Of a stretch of DNA of 17,500 nucleotides, positions 7,531 through 17,323 are shown piece by piece. The notes beneath the pieces are model-generated. The model had not been told where the DNA came from. It saw only the letters and a program-made list of their open reading frames with translations, and did no database searches. The translations under genes were made by a program, and so were the position numbers. Source of the DNA: Aphodosoma sp044433285 (GTDB lineage: Bacteria > Bacteroidota > Bacteroidia > Bacteroidales > Paludibacteraceae); the NCBI GenBank assembly GCA_044433285.1, contig JAWXTU010000048.1:1-17500 (forward strand). The letters run 5' to 3'. Within the stretch, counting starts at the first letter, position 1. The number at the start of each line of letters is the position of its first letter.

Positions 7531-10500
7531 ATGAAGAGAACATTATTTCTAAAAATCTCTATCCTGATAGTTTTTATACTGTCTGGGTTTGGAGTGTTAA
7601 GATCTCAGAATGTGTATATTTCCGAAGATTTTTCTTCAGGAGTACTCTCTGAAGAGTGGTCTGAAGAGAAAGATACTACATCTTCTGCTCAATGGTCTTA
7701 TACAGACGGAGTTGCTAAGTTTACAGGTGGTAATAAATTTGCCTCATCAGCGGCATTTATTACTAATGCAGTAGATTTATCAAACTCTATTCTTCCAACA
7801 TTTTCGTTCGATTATGCAAACAGTCACTCACTTGGTAAGGTAGACACACTTGTTGTATATTATCGTACGGCTGATAATTTAGAGTGGACTCAACTCTATG
7901 TTGGAAATAAAATTCAATCTACACTTACAGAGGTGAGTTTTGCGTTGACCACAGCGCAACAGGCAGAAGATTTTCAACTAAAATTTCAAGCGTGGAATAA
8001 TTTTGGTGGTGAAATCACTATTGATAATATAGAAATTATCAATGCGTTGAGTTGTACTACACCTCCAACATCATTCCGTATTTCAGCTTTAACGGATACT
8101 TCAGCAAGTTTCCTTTGGGTGCCAACTTCATATGCAGATTCTACGAGAGTTATCGTTTCTACAATACTATCAGATAATATTGAAGCTGCCGATTCAACAT
8201 TTTTAGATGATGTTATGGTTGCTAGTGGAGGCGTCGTTTCTGGTTACACAATTTCATCATTAGAGTTGAATGAACTTTATTATATTTATATTCAATCTAA
8301 TTGTGGCTCGGGCGATGTTAGTGAATTTATTTCACTCTCCTTCCAAACTCAGTGTTCTCCGTTAGATGTAACCGATTCATATTTCGAAGGTTTTGAAGAT
8401 GGTACAGGTTGTTGGACTTTCCAATCTACTACAGGAGATTATGCAATTTTGTCTTCAGAGTATGCATTCGAAGGAGACTCCTCTCTTCGTTTTAATACAG
8501 GTGAGTCTAAATATTCATACGCAATGATTCCGTTTGATGTGGATTTAGCCACAATGGAACTTTGGTTCTATGCCTATACACCCGCATCTATTGGTGTCGA
8601 TACTACTTCTATAATTAACGTGGCTATTTTAGAAAATCCAGGCGATCTTAGTAATATGTTTGATGTTCAATCTATAGAGACTACTAAGACTGATGCTTGG
8701 CAAAAATTTGTTGTTCCTCTTGCTAATTATTTGGAGGCAGGACAATATTTAGTATTATATGCAGGAGAATCAGAATCAAGCAATATTATCTATATTGATA
8801 ATATCGAACTTAGAGAGGCAACAGGTTGTTATGAACCTCTATTGCCATATGCTGAGGATATTAGAGCTAGTTCAGCTAAAATATTTTGGACTGAATTTGG
8901 TACTGCCACATCTTGGAATTTGAGAGTGTCGACCACTCCGTTGAGTAAAGATGCTCTTGATGCATCGACTACATCAGATTTAATATCTACAAACACAATG
9001 CCTTTTGCAGTTGATGGTCTTGAACCACAAACTACATATTATATATATGTTCAGTCTGGTGGTTGCTATTGGGCATATGAGCCAGTGGTTATTACAACAG
9101 CTGGAAATATTAAGGTTGGAGATTTCTTTACATTTACAGAGTCGTCTATCTCTGCAATTGAACCAGCTTGGTTTTATGGTAATCTTGTCTATTCTGATGA
9201 ACTAGGAGATTGGGAAGTATGGGAGTATGAAACTATTGAAGGCTATACGCCGCTTAAAATATATTCATCAGAGAATCATACAGGACTCACAAATTCAGAT
9301 GGAGGTGTGCTTTTTTATGTGCTTGGTTCAAGTTCGACTCATACCCCATTCGTAATATTACCAGAGATAGATGTGGAAGAGGATTTACAGGATATACAAA
9401 TTTCGCTTTATTTACAGCAATCGGTTACAGGTACTCCTATAGTTGTTAGTTTATGCGAAGGTGTCGACATTACTACAGCAGTACCAATTGATACACTTTA
9501 TTCTACCACAGCATATGCTTGGGAAAATTTCATTGTTTCTCTTGAGGGTTATTCTGGTGAGGGTCGCAATATCGCAATCTCTACACTATTTAGAAATACT
9601 TCTACCAGTAATACTATATTTTATGTAGATGATATCTCAATAGAAAAAGTAGAGCGTTGTAGCCCTATTAGTGCGATGAGAATAGATGAAACTAACTCTA
9701 CAGATGCAACAATCTCTTGGTCATCTGTGGGTGCGCCTATAGGGTCAACTTGGACTATTGAGTTATATTCATCGCAAAAAACAGATGAGTCGGAGCCTGT
9801 TAAAACTTATACAGCCACTTCTACTTCTTATGTTATGGATGGGCTGGAAAGTGCAGTTGGATATTATGCTTATATTCGTTTAAATTCAGATGAATGTCCT
9901 GATGCAGAGTGGAGTAGCTATTTGTACTTTAAAACTGTGTTAGTAACCACTATTCCTTATAGTAATGATTTTAGTTTGGAGTCAACAGGCTGTGGTAATG
10001 GACCATTGAATTGGTATACTTATAATCCTACACAAACTTCGGATTCATATAATTGTTATGATCCTTATGTAGATTCAAGTTCATCTTATTGGACATCTTT
10101 AGATGGAGTATGTACAACGCCTTATTTGCGTTTTAGTTTAAGTTGGAATAGTGCAGCAACTGTCGCTAATTATGCAGTTTTGCCTGTTTTAGATGCTGAT
10201 TATGATATATCTAATTTAACTATCTCTTTTTATGCAGGATATGGAGGAGCTACTGGTTATGTGCACAATTTAGCTGTTGGTATTATGACGGACCCAGACG
10301 ACCCAACAACATTTGTACAAGTGGGTACAGTTAGCCCAGCTTTAGTTGAAGAACAATTTAGAATTTCAACAGAGGGTTACACTGGTAGTGGTCGTTATAT
10401 AGCATTTAAGAGTTGGGTAGCTCCTGAAGATAATGCGTGGGGAACAATATGTATCGATAACTTATATATCTATGAATGTTCTGACTGTGAACCAGGTGTA

Positions 10501-13500
10501 AGCAATATAGTTGCTACAGAGACAGATATTAACACTTTAAGTGTTAGCTGGACACAAGGTAATGCTGAGACATCTTGGAATGTGAAACTTTTCGATTCGC
10601 CAGTATTGTCAGAAGAGGTTGATGATATGACTACTAGTCTTTTGACAGAAACTACAGTTACAACCACTAGAGCTACGCTCACAGGACTTACTCATCAAAA
10701 TAACTTCACCTATTATATAGCAATTCAGTCGGTGGGTGAGGATTGTATTGGCGCGTGGGTAGTAACCCCACACACTACCTCTTGCGATTATGACTATCTT
10801 GATTTAAAATATTCTGAAATGTTTGATTCATATGGTACAGGCGAAGGTACTACCCCAGATTGTTGGTATCTCAAACCAAATTCTGCTAATTGTGGGGCAG
10901 AAATGAATTCTATGAGTGGGTGGCCTAGTACTGGGTTGTATTTGGCTGGTGAATGTGCAGCATCTGAGTCGGCAGGTTATAGTTATGCAATTATGCCTAT
11001 GGTAGAGAGCGTTAAAAATACAACAATTTCTTTCTATTTCACACCACAATCATCAACATCCTATGTTGAGATTGGTGTGATGAGAAGTGTTGATGCTACC
11101 TTTAAGGATCAAAGTGTATATTATGTAGATCAACCAGCAACAGATGCTCTATTTACATCGCTATACCGTCTAGAACCAACAGAAGGTAAAACGTATGAAT
11201 TGGTAACTTATGATTTTTCTTCATATACTGGTACTGGTAATCGTATAGCATTCCGTATAGGGGGGCATTTGCATACTACGACATCAGAAGCCGTATTGAT
11301 AGATATGCTTACTTTATCAGAGACAGCCGATTGCTCTAAAATGATAAATATCACAGATGAGGTAGTAAGCCAAAGTTCTATTAAATACTCTTGGGGTGCC
11401 TCTGATGATAACTCTTGGGATATAATTTTGGCTACTTCAGAAATAGATGCAACTACAGCAACTACCACTGATGCAGAAGTTGTCGCATATGAAAATGTTA
11501 CATCATCGTCTTACACTGCAACATCTCTTACAGAGAGCACTGAGTACTACTTCTACGTACGTCGCAATAATACAGAGGCATCTTGTACAGGTAGTTGGTC
11601 AGATGCAGTTGTAGCTTCTACATTGTGCCCTTTGGTAACGGTGCCTTTTGAAGATGATTTTGAGGATAACGATCAAACTGGTATAGGCTCAGATGTGGCT
11701 TGTTGGGTTTTGGCATCAGAAAATAATGTGTTGCCATATATAGAAGTGCATTCAAAAGATATTACAGGAATAGATTCTAGCAGCGACAATACACGTTGTT
11801 TGGCAATAGTCAACCCTACATTTACAACAGCAGGCTCTACAACAATTAAGTCTGCATATGCTATCTCTCCAGAACTAGATGTAGATGCAATGTCAACTGT
11901 AGAGCTTAGTTTTGATATCTATACGCCAGATAGTACTGGCGGACAATTTGAAGTTGGTGTTGTCTCTAATACATCTAATTATGAATATATTAATAATACC
12001 TTTACATCAGTATATCAAGACGCTGTTACAGTTGGAGAGTGGACTAATATTATTGTTAGATTTACAAGTTATACTAATGATGCTTTTAGTGGTGTTGGTA
12101 AACGTTTTGCTATTATGGCATCACCAGGTGTAGACAGTGTAGGTTATGTTCCTAATACAATATATATAGATAATGTAAAAGTAGAGGCATATCTTCCAGA
12201 CTGTGAAGTGCCGTTCCGTTTGCAAACTTCTAATTTAGCAGAAACAACTGCTACTTTGAGTTGGGTTGCTAAAGAGACTTCTGAATATCAAGTTATTGTT
12301 ACTCAAAGCACTGATTTAGATGAAAATACGGCAGATCAACTTAACTCAGTAACAACTTCTCCTATTTCACTTACAGGTCTAAGTCCTAATACTATCTACT
12401 ATTTAGCAGTGCGCTCTAAGTGTGATAATGGTATGTATACAGATTGGTCGGAGACAGTTAAGGTATTTACTTATGGCTGTACTTCAGGTGTTGTGCCATA
12501 TGTAGAGGATTTTGAAAGGTATGACGATTTATATGAAGATCGTATAGAGAATTGTATATCATTCTTTGCTGCTGATGAATATGCTGGCACATATTATCAA
12601 TTATCATCTTCTAGCTCTACTGGCAACCGTATGCAAATGGGTTCTTCGGTTGTTACAGTACTACCTGAATTCTCTAATCTTACTTCTCTTCAATTGCAAT
12701 TAGATGCTAGTATTTCTACTTCTAATTACACTTTCTCTGTAGGTGTAACCAGATATATATCTGGAGCTAATTCGTTTATTGCACTTGAAAATTTAGAATT
12801 TGCTGCAACTAATCAAACCGAGACATTTACGGTGGATCTTAGCAACTATTCATCTAGAATAGAAGATGGTGATAAGTTAGCTTTGCAGACAGCAACATAT
12901 AAAAATGAAGACGATTGGTCGGATGCTTATAATGTCTATCTAGATAATATAATTGTAGATTATAAATTCGCATTCTTTGCTCCAGAAGGAGCAGCATTAG
13001 TAGATCCATCTTATGATGCTGTTACGTTTGTGAATACTCTTTCAATCGTTCCTGAATTTATGGAAATAGCATTTATGACTGGTAATCAAACAGTAGATAA
13101 CACTGATTTAATTTATACCGTATCTGATGCTCCATTTGATTATAACCGCATTACAGGACTTACTCCTGCTACACAATATAGAGTGGCAATGAGAGTTAGT
13201 TCAAGTGGTCAGTATTCATCTTGGACAGACGAGCTTTCGTTCTCTACATTCCAAATGCCTGCAGAGGTGCCATATGTATGCGACTTTGAAGCAGAAACGC
13301 AAAATGCTGATTGGAGAATTACATCGTACAACTCATCACTTGAAGAAGTTGATAATGTAGAGTGGATTGTTAATAGTGCAACATCTTATAGCACAGAAAA
13401 CTCAATCTATATATCAAACAATGGTTCTGATTATGGTTATTCTGGAAGTGGTATTAACAGTTTGGCAATGCGTTCTGTTGAAATTACAGAGGCTGGTAGC

Positions 13501-16500
13501 TATGAATTTACTGTAATTGCTAAGTCACCAACAAATACGCCATCTAATTATTTAACAATAGCATTGGTGCCTGTTGAATATAGCGAGTTTGTTTCGCCAA
13601 ATAGTCTCCAAAATCCTATAACAGGTGCTGTTTATAGCTTATCCTCTGCAGATGAAATTTATACTTTAGCGAAACTATACAATGAGTATCCATATAATGA
13701 ATGGGGAAGTTATAGTAAAGTTATCGATATAGCTACTCCAGGTTCATATAATGTTGTTCTTTATAACGCTTTAGGCGAAACTCCAACGGCAGGTACATTG
13801 CCAGGCGCGGTAGATAATATCAAAGTGGCTAAAGTCGATGTGCTAATGCCAACTGATTTGACAGTATCTAGGATATATAGCAACGAGGCATTAGCTACTT
13901 GGACAGTTAGTCAAGATGTTGACTCTTGCATTGTTATTCTAACAAACACATCAAATGATGATACCGAGCGATATACTGTAGTAGCTCCTACAACGGAGTT
14001 GCAATTGACTGGATTAATAGCAGGTGTTAGATACTCTGTAGATGTAGTTGCATATATGGGTGGCACTCCTTCTGTGGCTAAAGTTGCTTACTTTACAACT
14101 ACTCCAGAGGCAGTAACCAATATCCCATATACATATGGTTTTGAAGATGCGACAGAAAATGCAATGTGGACTATCGACGAACAAGAAGCCGACTACACAA
14201 CTAACAGCTGGTTGATTGGAGCTGATACATATTATGACGGTGCTGCATCTCTTTATATTAATAATGGTGGTGGCGATTCATATGCTTACAGTGCTGGTGT
14301 AACAGATAGCTGGTCGTATCGCGACTTTGATATTACATCACCTGGTATTTATAGCATATCGATGATGGTAAAATGTAACACTGGAGATGCTGATGACTTC
14401 ATGAGTGTACTATTCTTACCAGATTGGTGTGAAATTAACTTCGCAGAAGGCGAATATACAAACATTAATACAGGTGAGGTGGTTGATTTAAGCAATACTA
14501 CATTTGAGCTGAATCAATACTTGATTGTCAATAAAATATATAATTATTCAGATTGGCAAGAGTTCTCTCGTGATATCACTATCACAGAGACAGGCACATA
14601 TCGTTTTGCCGTCTATTTCGAGGCTGACGCTACCCAAGCATCTGGTACTCCAGCTGCAATTGATGCTATCAATATTGACAAAGTAGAGTGTGGCGATCCA
14701 ATCGACTTTACAGCTATTATTACAAATAATAGTGCAGCACTATCTTGGTCGACAGCAGAAAATGTGGCTAGTTGCGATATGATTATCTCTGATTTAGATG
14801 TAGATGATGTTACCACTTTAGAAGGAGCGAATATTATAGCTAGTGAAACTGCAATAACTTCAAATAGTTATTCTGTTGCATCACTTGCTGCATCTACGAC
14901 TTATTATATATATATCAGATCAACTTGTACTACTGAGGTATTAGATTATGTGCAATATCAATTTACAACATATTCAACACCGTTAGCGGTACCATATAAT
15001 CAAGAGTTTGATTTAGATATTAACACTCTCCCTGAATATTGGACAGTGCCAAATAATGATGCAGTGTTGTCTACGGAAGTCAATGACCCTGCTATTTCAG
15101 AATCTGATACAACATTCAATTTATCAAGTGGTGCTTATGTAGTTCTACCATATTTTGTACCATCAGTAAGTGCCCTTGAGCTATCATTCGATGCAGTATC
15201 TTCTGCAGCATCTGCTACGGTCTCTGTTGGTGTAATGCTTGACCCAAATAACATAAATACATTTGTAGAGTTGGCGTCGTTTAGTGTTGCTCAATATGCA
15301 GATAGATCAAATGCAATTTCAGATCGTATATATTATGCATTTGATGGATATACCGGTGTTGGTAGTTCTATTGCCATCAAAGCAAATGCCGAACTATTCA
15401 TTGATGATGTATTGGTAGATTATATTGGTACACATTGTGATAGGGTAACTGAATTGGAAGTTGTTAATGTATATGATAAGAGAGCTGAAATTTCTTGGAA
15501 CAGTACTGCTGCAACTCGTGTTGTGCTTGCAACCGTTGATGCTTATGATATTTCAGCACTTAGTGACGAAAATATCGTATCAGACGAAACAGTTTTGGCT
15601 GGCGTGTCAACATATGAGTTCTATGCATTAAGCCACTCTACACAATATTATGTATATATCGTATCTATTTGTGAAGAGGCTGCATCGTCATATGTCGTTA
15701 AGACTAACTTTACAACCCTTGTAGGTGGTGTGGATATACCATATTATGAGCCATTTAATATTTCTAATTTATCTGAAATTTATAGTGAAGGTTGGGAAGT
15801 TTTAGAGGGTTCTATAGAGTTGAATACTGAGAATTTCGAGTCTGAAACAGTTCTTACACTCTCATCAAATAGCTCTATACAACTACCTACATTCGATTCA
15901 GATTATATGATGAATGATTTGATGTTTAGTATACAGATTTTATCATCTAACAAATATGCTACTTGTGAGTTTTATCTTGGTGCAATAGAGGAGGTAGGTG
16001 ATATCTCTACATTTATCCCTATTGATACTATAACATTACCAGTAAGAAGTGATGACGATGTTTATGTGATGAATGATTATGTTGTAAACCCATCTAGTTA
16101 CACAGGTGATTCAAGAAGCTTTGTATTGCGCACTACAAGCTACAATGTTTACATTGATAATGTATTTGTTAATTGTGCCGGAGAGAGAGTAATAGAGGAT
16201 GTAATAGGTATTGGTAATGACTATAACAGAAACGGATTTAATATCTTCTATACTGATATCTTGCCGGGTACAAATATGTATGAACAGTATGTTCCATCTA
16301 CCGAAAATGGTGTTTGTGATACAACATTGTATGTCAATCTTACAGCACTCGATAATGTTGTAGTTAATATTGAAGGTTCTATCTGTTCAGATGGATCAGT
16401 ATACGAGGAAAATGGATTTACAGAAAGTTATCAAGGTTTGTATCTAAATAGAGATATGGCTGTTTCTGGTGCAGATAGTTTGACATACTTGACCCTATCA

Positions 16501-17274
16501 CTAGCTGAGGCAAATCCAATAACAGAAACTTCATTAGTAATTTGCGAAGGAAATGAACACAACTTTGGAGACTTGGTAATTACAGAGGCAGGTGTCTATT
16601 ATGATACATTGGTTGCTGCTAATGGTTGCGATTCTATTATAGAACTTACATTGAGTGTGATGGCAGCAGGTCAGGTAAATTATGCAGAAGATGTAATGTG
16701 TGAAGGATCTGTTTATAACTTCTACGGAACACCACTTACAGAGGCGGGTACATACACCTCAGATGTACTGACTACACCTGATGGTTGTGAGTATACAGTT
16801 GAATTGACATTGTCTGTATTAAATGTGGATACAACAGAAGTAGAAGAGACAATTACACTAGAAGACCTCCCTTATCAATATGGTGATGTAATCTATGACC
16901 ATAATACACCACCAGGAGTCTATAAGGAAGTATTCTTATCTCTAAATGGCACACCATGTCCGGATATAGTTCTATACACGCTTACAATAATCGAAGGAGA
17001 TGTGGCAGTTGACAATACATTAATATTAGATTTGTCTATGCACCCTAATCCATTAGCTGCAGGCGCAACACTTTATGTAGATGCTGAGTTTACAGCAGCA
17101 GAACGCGATGGTATGGTAGTAGAGGTGATGAATATGGTAGGACAAAGTATTATAATCGAACGCCCTACAACTGAAGAGATCGCGATAAACGGATTAACTC
17201 AATCTGGAGTTTATATTGTGAGAATTACTACTGGAACCGGAAGTCAATATCTCGGTAAGGTAATAGTAAAATAG
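7531..17274 (+). CDS. Giant secreted multidomain adhesin-like protein with FN3-like repeats and T9SS sorting domain
   Basis: This 3247-residue protein is predicted to leave the cell by Sec and then the type IX system, ending on the surface or released. A signal peptide covers about residues 1-25 (MKRTLFLK, hydrophobic core, LRS before QNVY). Eleven jelly-roll or MAM-like modules follow. They typically open with PYxxxFE-like sequence and close with a YIDNIxI-like strand. They alternate with ten FN3-like domains starting at about residues 175, 433, 710, 986, 1268, 1558, 1815, 2107, 2387 and 2636, a period of 249-292 residues. The FN3-like units show SW in strand B and YYIYIQS or similar in strand F. 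Short Cys-containing repeats fill about 2890-3165, and the sorting domain covers 3166-3247. No catalytic motif is recognised. Adhesion or matrix formation is the likely role; module-borne carbohydrate binding is possible. The frame is intact for 9.7 kb. It stands as a single-gene transcription unit between two terminators. Confidence 0.93.
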   Translation: MKRTLFLKISILIVFILSGFGVLRSQNVYISEDFSSGVLSEEWSEEKDTTSSAQWSYTDGVAKFTGGNKFASSAAFITNAVDLSNSILPTFSFDYANSHSLGKVDTLVVYYRTADNLEWTQLYVGNKIQSTLTEVSFALTTAQQAEDFQLKFQAWNNFGGEITIDNIEIINALSCTTPPTSFRISALTDTSASFLWVPTSYADSTRVIVSTILSDNIEAADSTFLDDVMVASGGVVSGYTISSLELNELYYIYIQSNCGSGDVSEFISLSFQTQCSPLDVTDSYFEGFEDGTGCWTFQSTTGDYAILSSEYAFEGDSSLRFNTGESKYSYAMIPFDVDLATMELWFYAYTPASIGVDTTSIINVAILENPGDLSNMFDVQSIETTKTDAWQKFVVPLANYLEAGQYLVLYAGESESSNIIYIDNIELREATGCYEPLLPYAEDIRASSAKIFWTEFGTATSWNLRVSTTPLSKDALDASTTSDLISTNTMPFAVDGLEPQTTYYIYVQSGGCYWAYEPVVITTAGNIKVGDFFTFTESSISAIEPAWFYGNLVYSDELGDWEVWEYETIEGYTPLKIYSSENHTGLTNSDGGVLFYVLGSSSTHTPFVILPEIDVEEDLQDIQISLYLQQSVTGTPIVVSLCEGVDITTAVPIDTLYSTTAYAWENFIVSLEGYSGEGRNIAISTLFRNTSTSNTIFYVDDISIEKVERCSPISAMRIDETNSTDATISWSSVGAPIGSTWTIELYSSQKTDESEPVKTYTATSTSYVMDGLESAVGYYAYIRLNSDECPDAEWSSYLYFKTVLVTTIPYSNDFSLESTGCGNGPLNWYTYNPTQTSDSYNCYDPYVDSSSSYWTSLDGVCTTPYLRFSLSWNSAATVANYAVLPVLDADYDISNLTISFYAGYGGATGYVHNLAVGIMTDPDDPTTFVQVGTVSPALVEEQFRISTEGYTGSGRYIAFKSWVAPEDNAWGTICIDNLYIYECSDCEPGVSNIVATETDINTLSVSWTQGNAETSWNVKLFDSPVLSEEVDDMTTSLLTETTVTTTRATLTGLTHQNNFTYYIAIQSVGEDCIGAWVVTPHTTSCDYDYLDLKYSEMFDSYGTGEGTTPDCWYLKPNSANCGAEMNSMSGWPSTGLYLAGECAASESAGYSYAIMPMVESVKNTTISFYFTPQSSTSYVEIGVMRSVDATFKDQSVYYVDQPATDALFTSLYRLEPTEGKTYELVTYDFSSYTGTGNRIAFRIGGHLHTTTSEAVLIDMLTLSETADCSKMINITDEVVSQSSIKYSWGASDDNSWDIILATSEIDATTATTTDAEVVAYENVTSSSYTATSLTESTEYYFYVRRNNTEASCTGSWSDAVVASTLCPLVTVPFEDDFEDNDQTGIGSDVACWVLASENNVLPYIEVHSKDITGIDSSSDNTRCLAIVNPTFTTAGSTTIKSAYAISPELDVDAMSTVELSFDIYTPDSTGGQFEVGVVSNTSNYEYINNTFTSVYQDAVTVGEWTNIIVRFTSYTNDAFSGVGKRFAIMASPGVDSVGYVPNTIYIDNVKVEAYLPDCEVPFRLQTSNLAETTATLSWVAKETSEYQVIVTQSTDLDENTADQLNSVTTSPISLTGLSPNTIYYLAVRSKCDNGMYTDWSETVKVFTYGCTSGVVPYVEDFERYDDLYEDRIENCISFFAADEYAGTYYQLSSSSSTGNRMQMGSSVVTVLPEFSNLTSLQLQLDASISTSNYTFSVGVTRYISGANSFIALENLEFAATNQTETFTVDLSNYSSRIEDGDKLALQTATYKNEDDWSDAYNVYLDNIIVDYKFAFFAPEGAALVDPSYDAVTFVNTLSIVPEFMEIAFMTGNQTVDNTDLIYTVSDAPFDYNRITGLTPATQYRVAMRVSSSGQYSSWTDELSFSTFQMPAEVPYVCDFEAETQNADWRITSYNSSLEEVDNVEWIVNSATSYSTENSIYISNNGSDYGYSGSGINSLAMRSVEITEAGSYEFTVIAKSPTNTPSNYLTIALVPVEYSEFVSPNSLQNPITGAVYSLSSADEIYTLAKLYNEYPYNEWGSYSKVIDIATPGSYNVVLYNALGETPTAGTLPGAVDNIKVAKVDVLMPTDLTVSRIYSNEALATWTVSQDVDSCIVILTNTSNDDTERYTVVAPTTELQLTGLIAGVRYSVDVVAYMGGTPSVAKVAYFTTTPEAVTNIPYTYGFEDATENAMWTIDEQEADYTTNSWLIGADTYYDGAASLYINNGGGDSYAYSAGVTDSWSYRDFDITSPGIYSISMMVKCNTGDADDFMSVLFLPDWCEINFAEGEYTNINTGEVVDLSNTTFELNQYLIVNKIYNYSDWQEFSRDITITETGTYRFAVYFEADATQASGTPAAIDAINIDKVECGDPIDFTAIITNNSAALSWSTAENVASCDMIISDLDVDDVTTLEGANIIASETAITSNSYSVASLAASTTYYIYIRSTCTTEVLDYVQYQFTTYSTPLAVPYNQEFDLDINTLPEYWTVPNNDAVLSTEVNDPAISESDTTFNLSSGAYVVLPYFVPSVSALELSFDAVSSAASATVSVGVMLDPNNINTFVELASFSVAQYADRSNAISDRIYYAFDGYTGVGSSIAIKANAELFIDDVLVDYIGTHCDRVTELEVVNVYDKRAEISWNSTAATRVVLATVDAYDISALSDENIVSDETVLAGVSTYEFYALSHSTQYYVYIVSICEEAASSYVVKTNFTTLVGGVDIPYYEPFNISNLSEIYSEGWEVLEGSIELNTENFESETVLTLSSNSSIQLPTFDSDYMMNDLMFSIQILSSNKYATCEFYLGAIEEVGDISTFIPIDTITLPVRSDDDVYVMNDYVVNPSSYTGDSRSFVLRTTSYNVYIDNVFVNCAGERVIEDVIGIGNDYNRNGFNIFYTDILPGTNMYEQYVPSTENGVCDTTLYVNLTALDNVVVNIEGSICSDGSVYEENGFTESYQGLYLNRDMAVSGADSLTYLTLSLAEANPITETSLVICEGNEHNFGDLVITEAGVYYDTLVAANGCDSIIELTLSVMAAGQVNYAEDVMCEGSVYNFYGTPLTEAGTYTSDVLTTPDGCEYTVELTLSVLNVDTTEVEETITLEDLPYQYGDVIYDHNTPPGVYKEVFLSLNGTPCPDIVLYTLTIIEGDVAVDNTLILDLSMHPNPLAAGATLYVDAEFTAAERDGMVVEVMNMVGQSIIIERPTTEEIAINGLTQSGVYIVRITTGTGSQYLGKVIVK
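7600..16205 (+). repeat. Array of eleven jelly-roll-like modules alternating with ten FN3-like domains
   Basis: The repeat is visible at protein level only; I see no long identical DNA copies, so the units are old or fast-diverging. Module closing strands include IDNIEI, IYIDNIEL, FYVDDISI, ICIDNLYI, VLIDMLTL, IYIDNVKV, VYLDNIIV, AVDNIKV, AIDAINI, LFIDDVLV and VYIDNVFV. Modules 8 (about residues 1909-2105) and 9 (about 2194-2386) form a distinct subtype. They share an early S-(I/L)-Y-I-(S/N)-N motif, an inner block with TxxGxYxxxxxxK, and a second TxxGxYxxxxY-like block before the closing strand. FN3-like domains 7 and 8 lack the cysteines found in the other eight. Confidence 0.85.
16206..17000 (+). 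repeat. Short Cys-containing surface-protein repeats
   Basis: About five units of 45-55 residues precede the sorting domain. The clearest are ICEGNEHNFGDLVITEAGVY (near residue 3004), ending CDSIIELTLSV, and MCEGSVYNFYGTPLTEAGTY (near 3055), ending CEYTVELTLSV. They follow a general pattern of (I/M)CEG, an aromatic, TEAGxY, then GCDS and a (V/L)xLTLSV strand. This pattern is common near the carboxy terminus of large Bacteroidota surface proteins. The first unit (with GVCDTTLYVNLT), the second (ICSDGSVYEENGF) and the last (ITLEDLPYQYGD) are degenerate. They probably form a beta-rich stalk between the array and the sorting domain. Confidence 0.7.
17026..17274 (+). other. T9SS type A sorting domain coding segment
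   Basis: Residues 3166-3247 match the usual plan of the T9SS type A carboxy-terminal signal. It begins with MHPNPLAAG (H3171, P3172, N3173, P3174), followed by a VEVMNMVGQ strand, INGLTQSGVYIVRI and a final YLGKVIVK strand. In this family the domain directs transport across the outer membrane and is then cleaved by the PorU-type sortase, with attachment to surface lipopolysaccharide or release. The T9SS machinery is not encoded in the window. Confidence 0.9.
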
Positions 17275-17290
17275 TTTTTCATAAATATCA

Positions 17291-17313
17291 AGTGGGATTT
17301 CAAAATCTCCACT
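17291..17313 (+). other. Short imperfect hairpin after the giant gene
   Basis: AGTGGGATTT at 17291-17300 pairs with AAATCTCCACT at 17303-17313, apart from one bulge and a tight loop. It lies between the stop codon and the main terminator. It has no T run of its own. It may stabilise the 3' end of the transcript. It resembles the palindromes at 2947-2967 and 4442-4462. Confidence 0.45.
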
Positions 17314-17323
17314 AAACAATTAG

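Noticed and set aside
7531..17274. Recent tandem DNA duplication or phase-variable repeats inside the giant gene
   Set aside because: The repeats are visible only in the protein; no near-identical DNA blocks or long simple repeats are apparent by eye, and the frame is uninterrupted.
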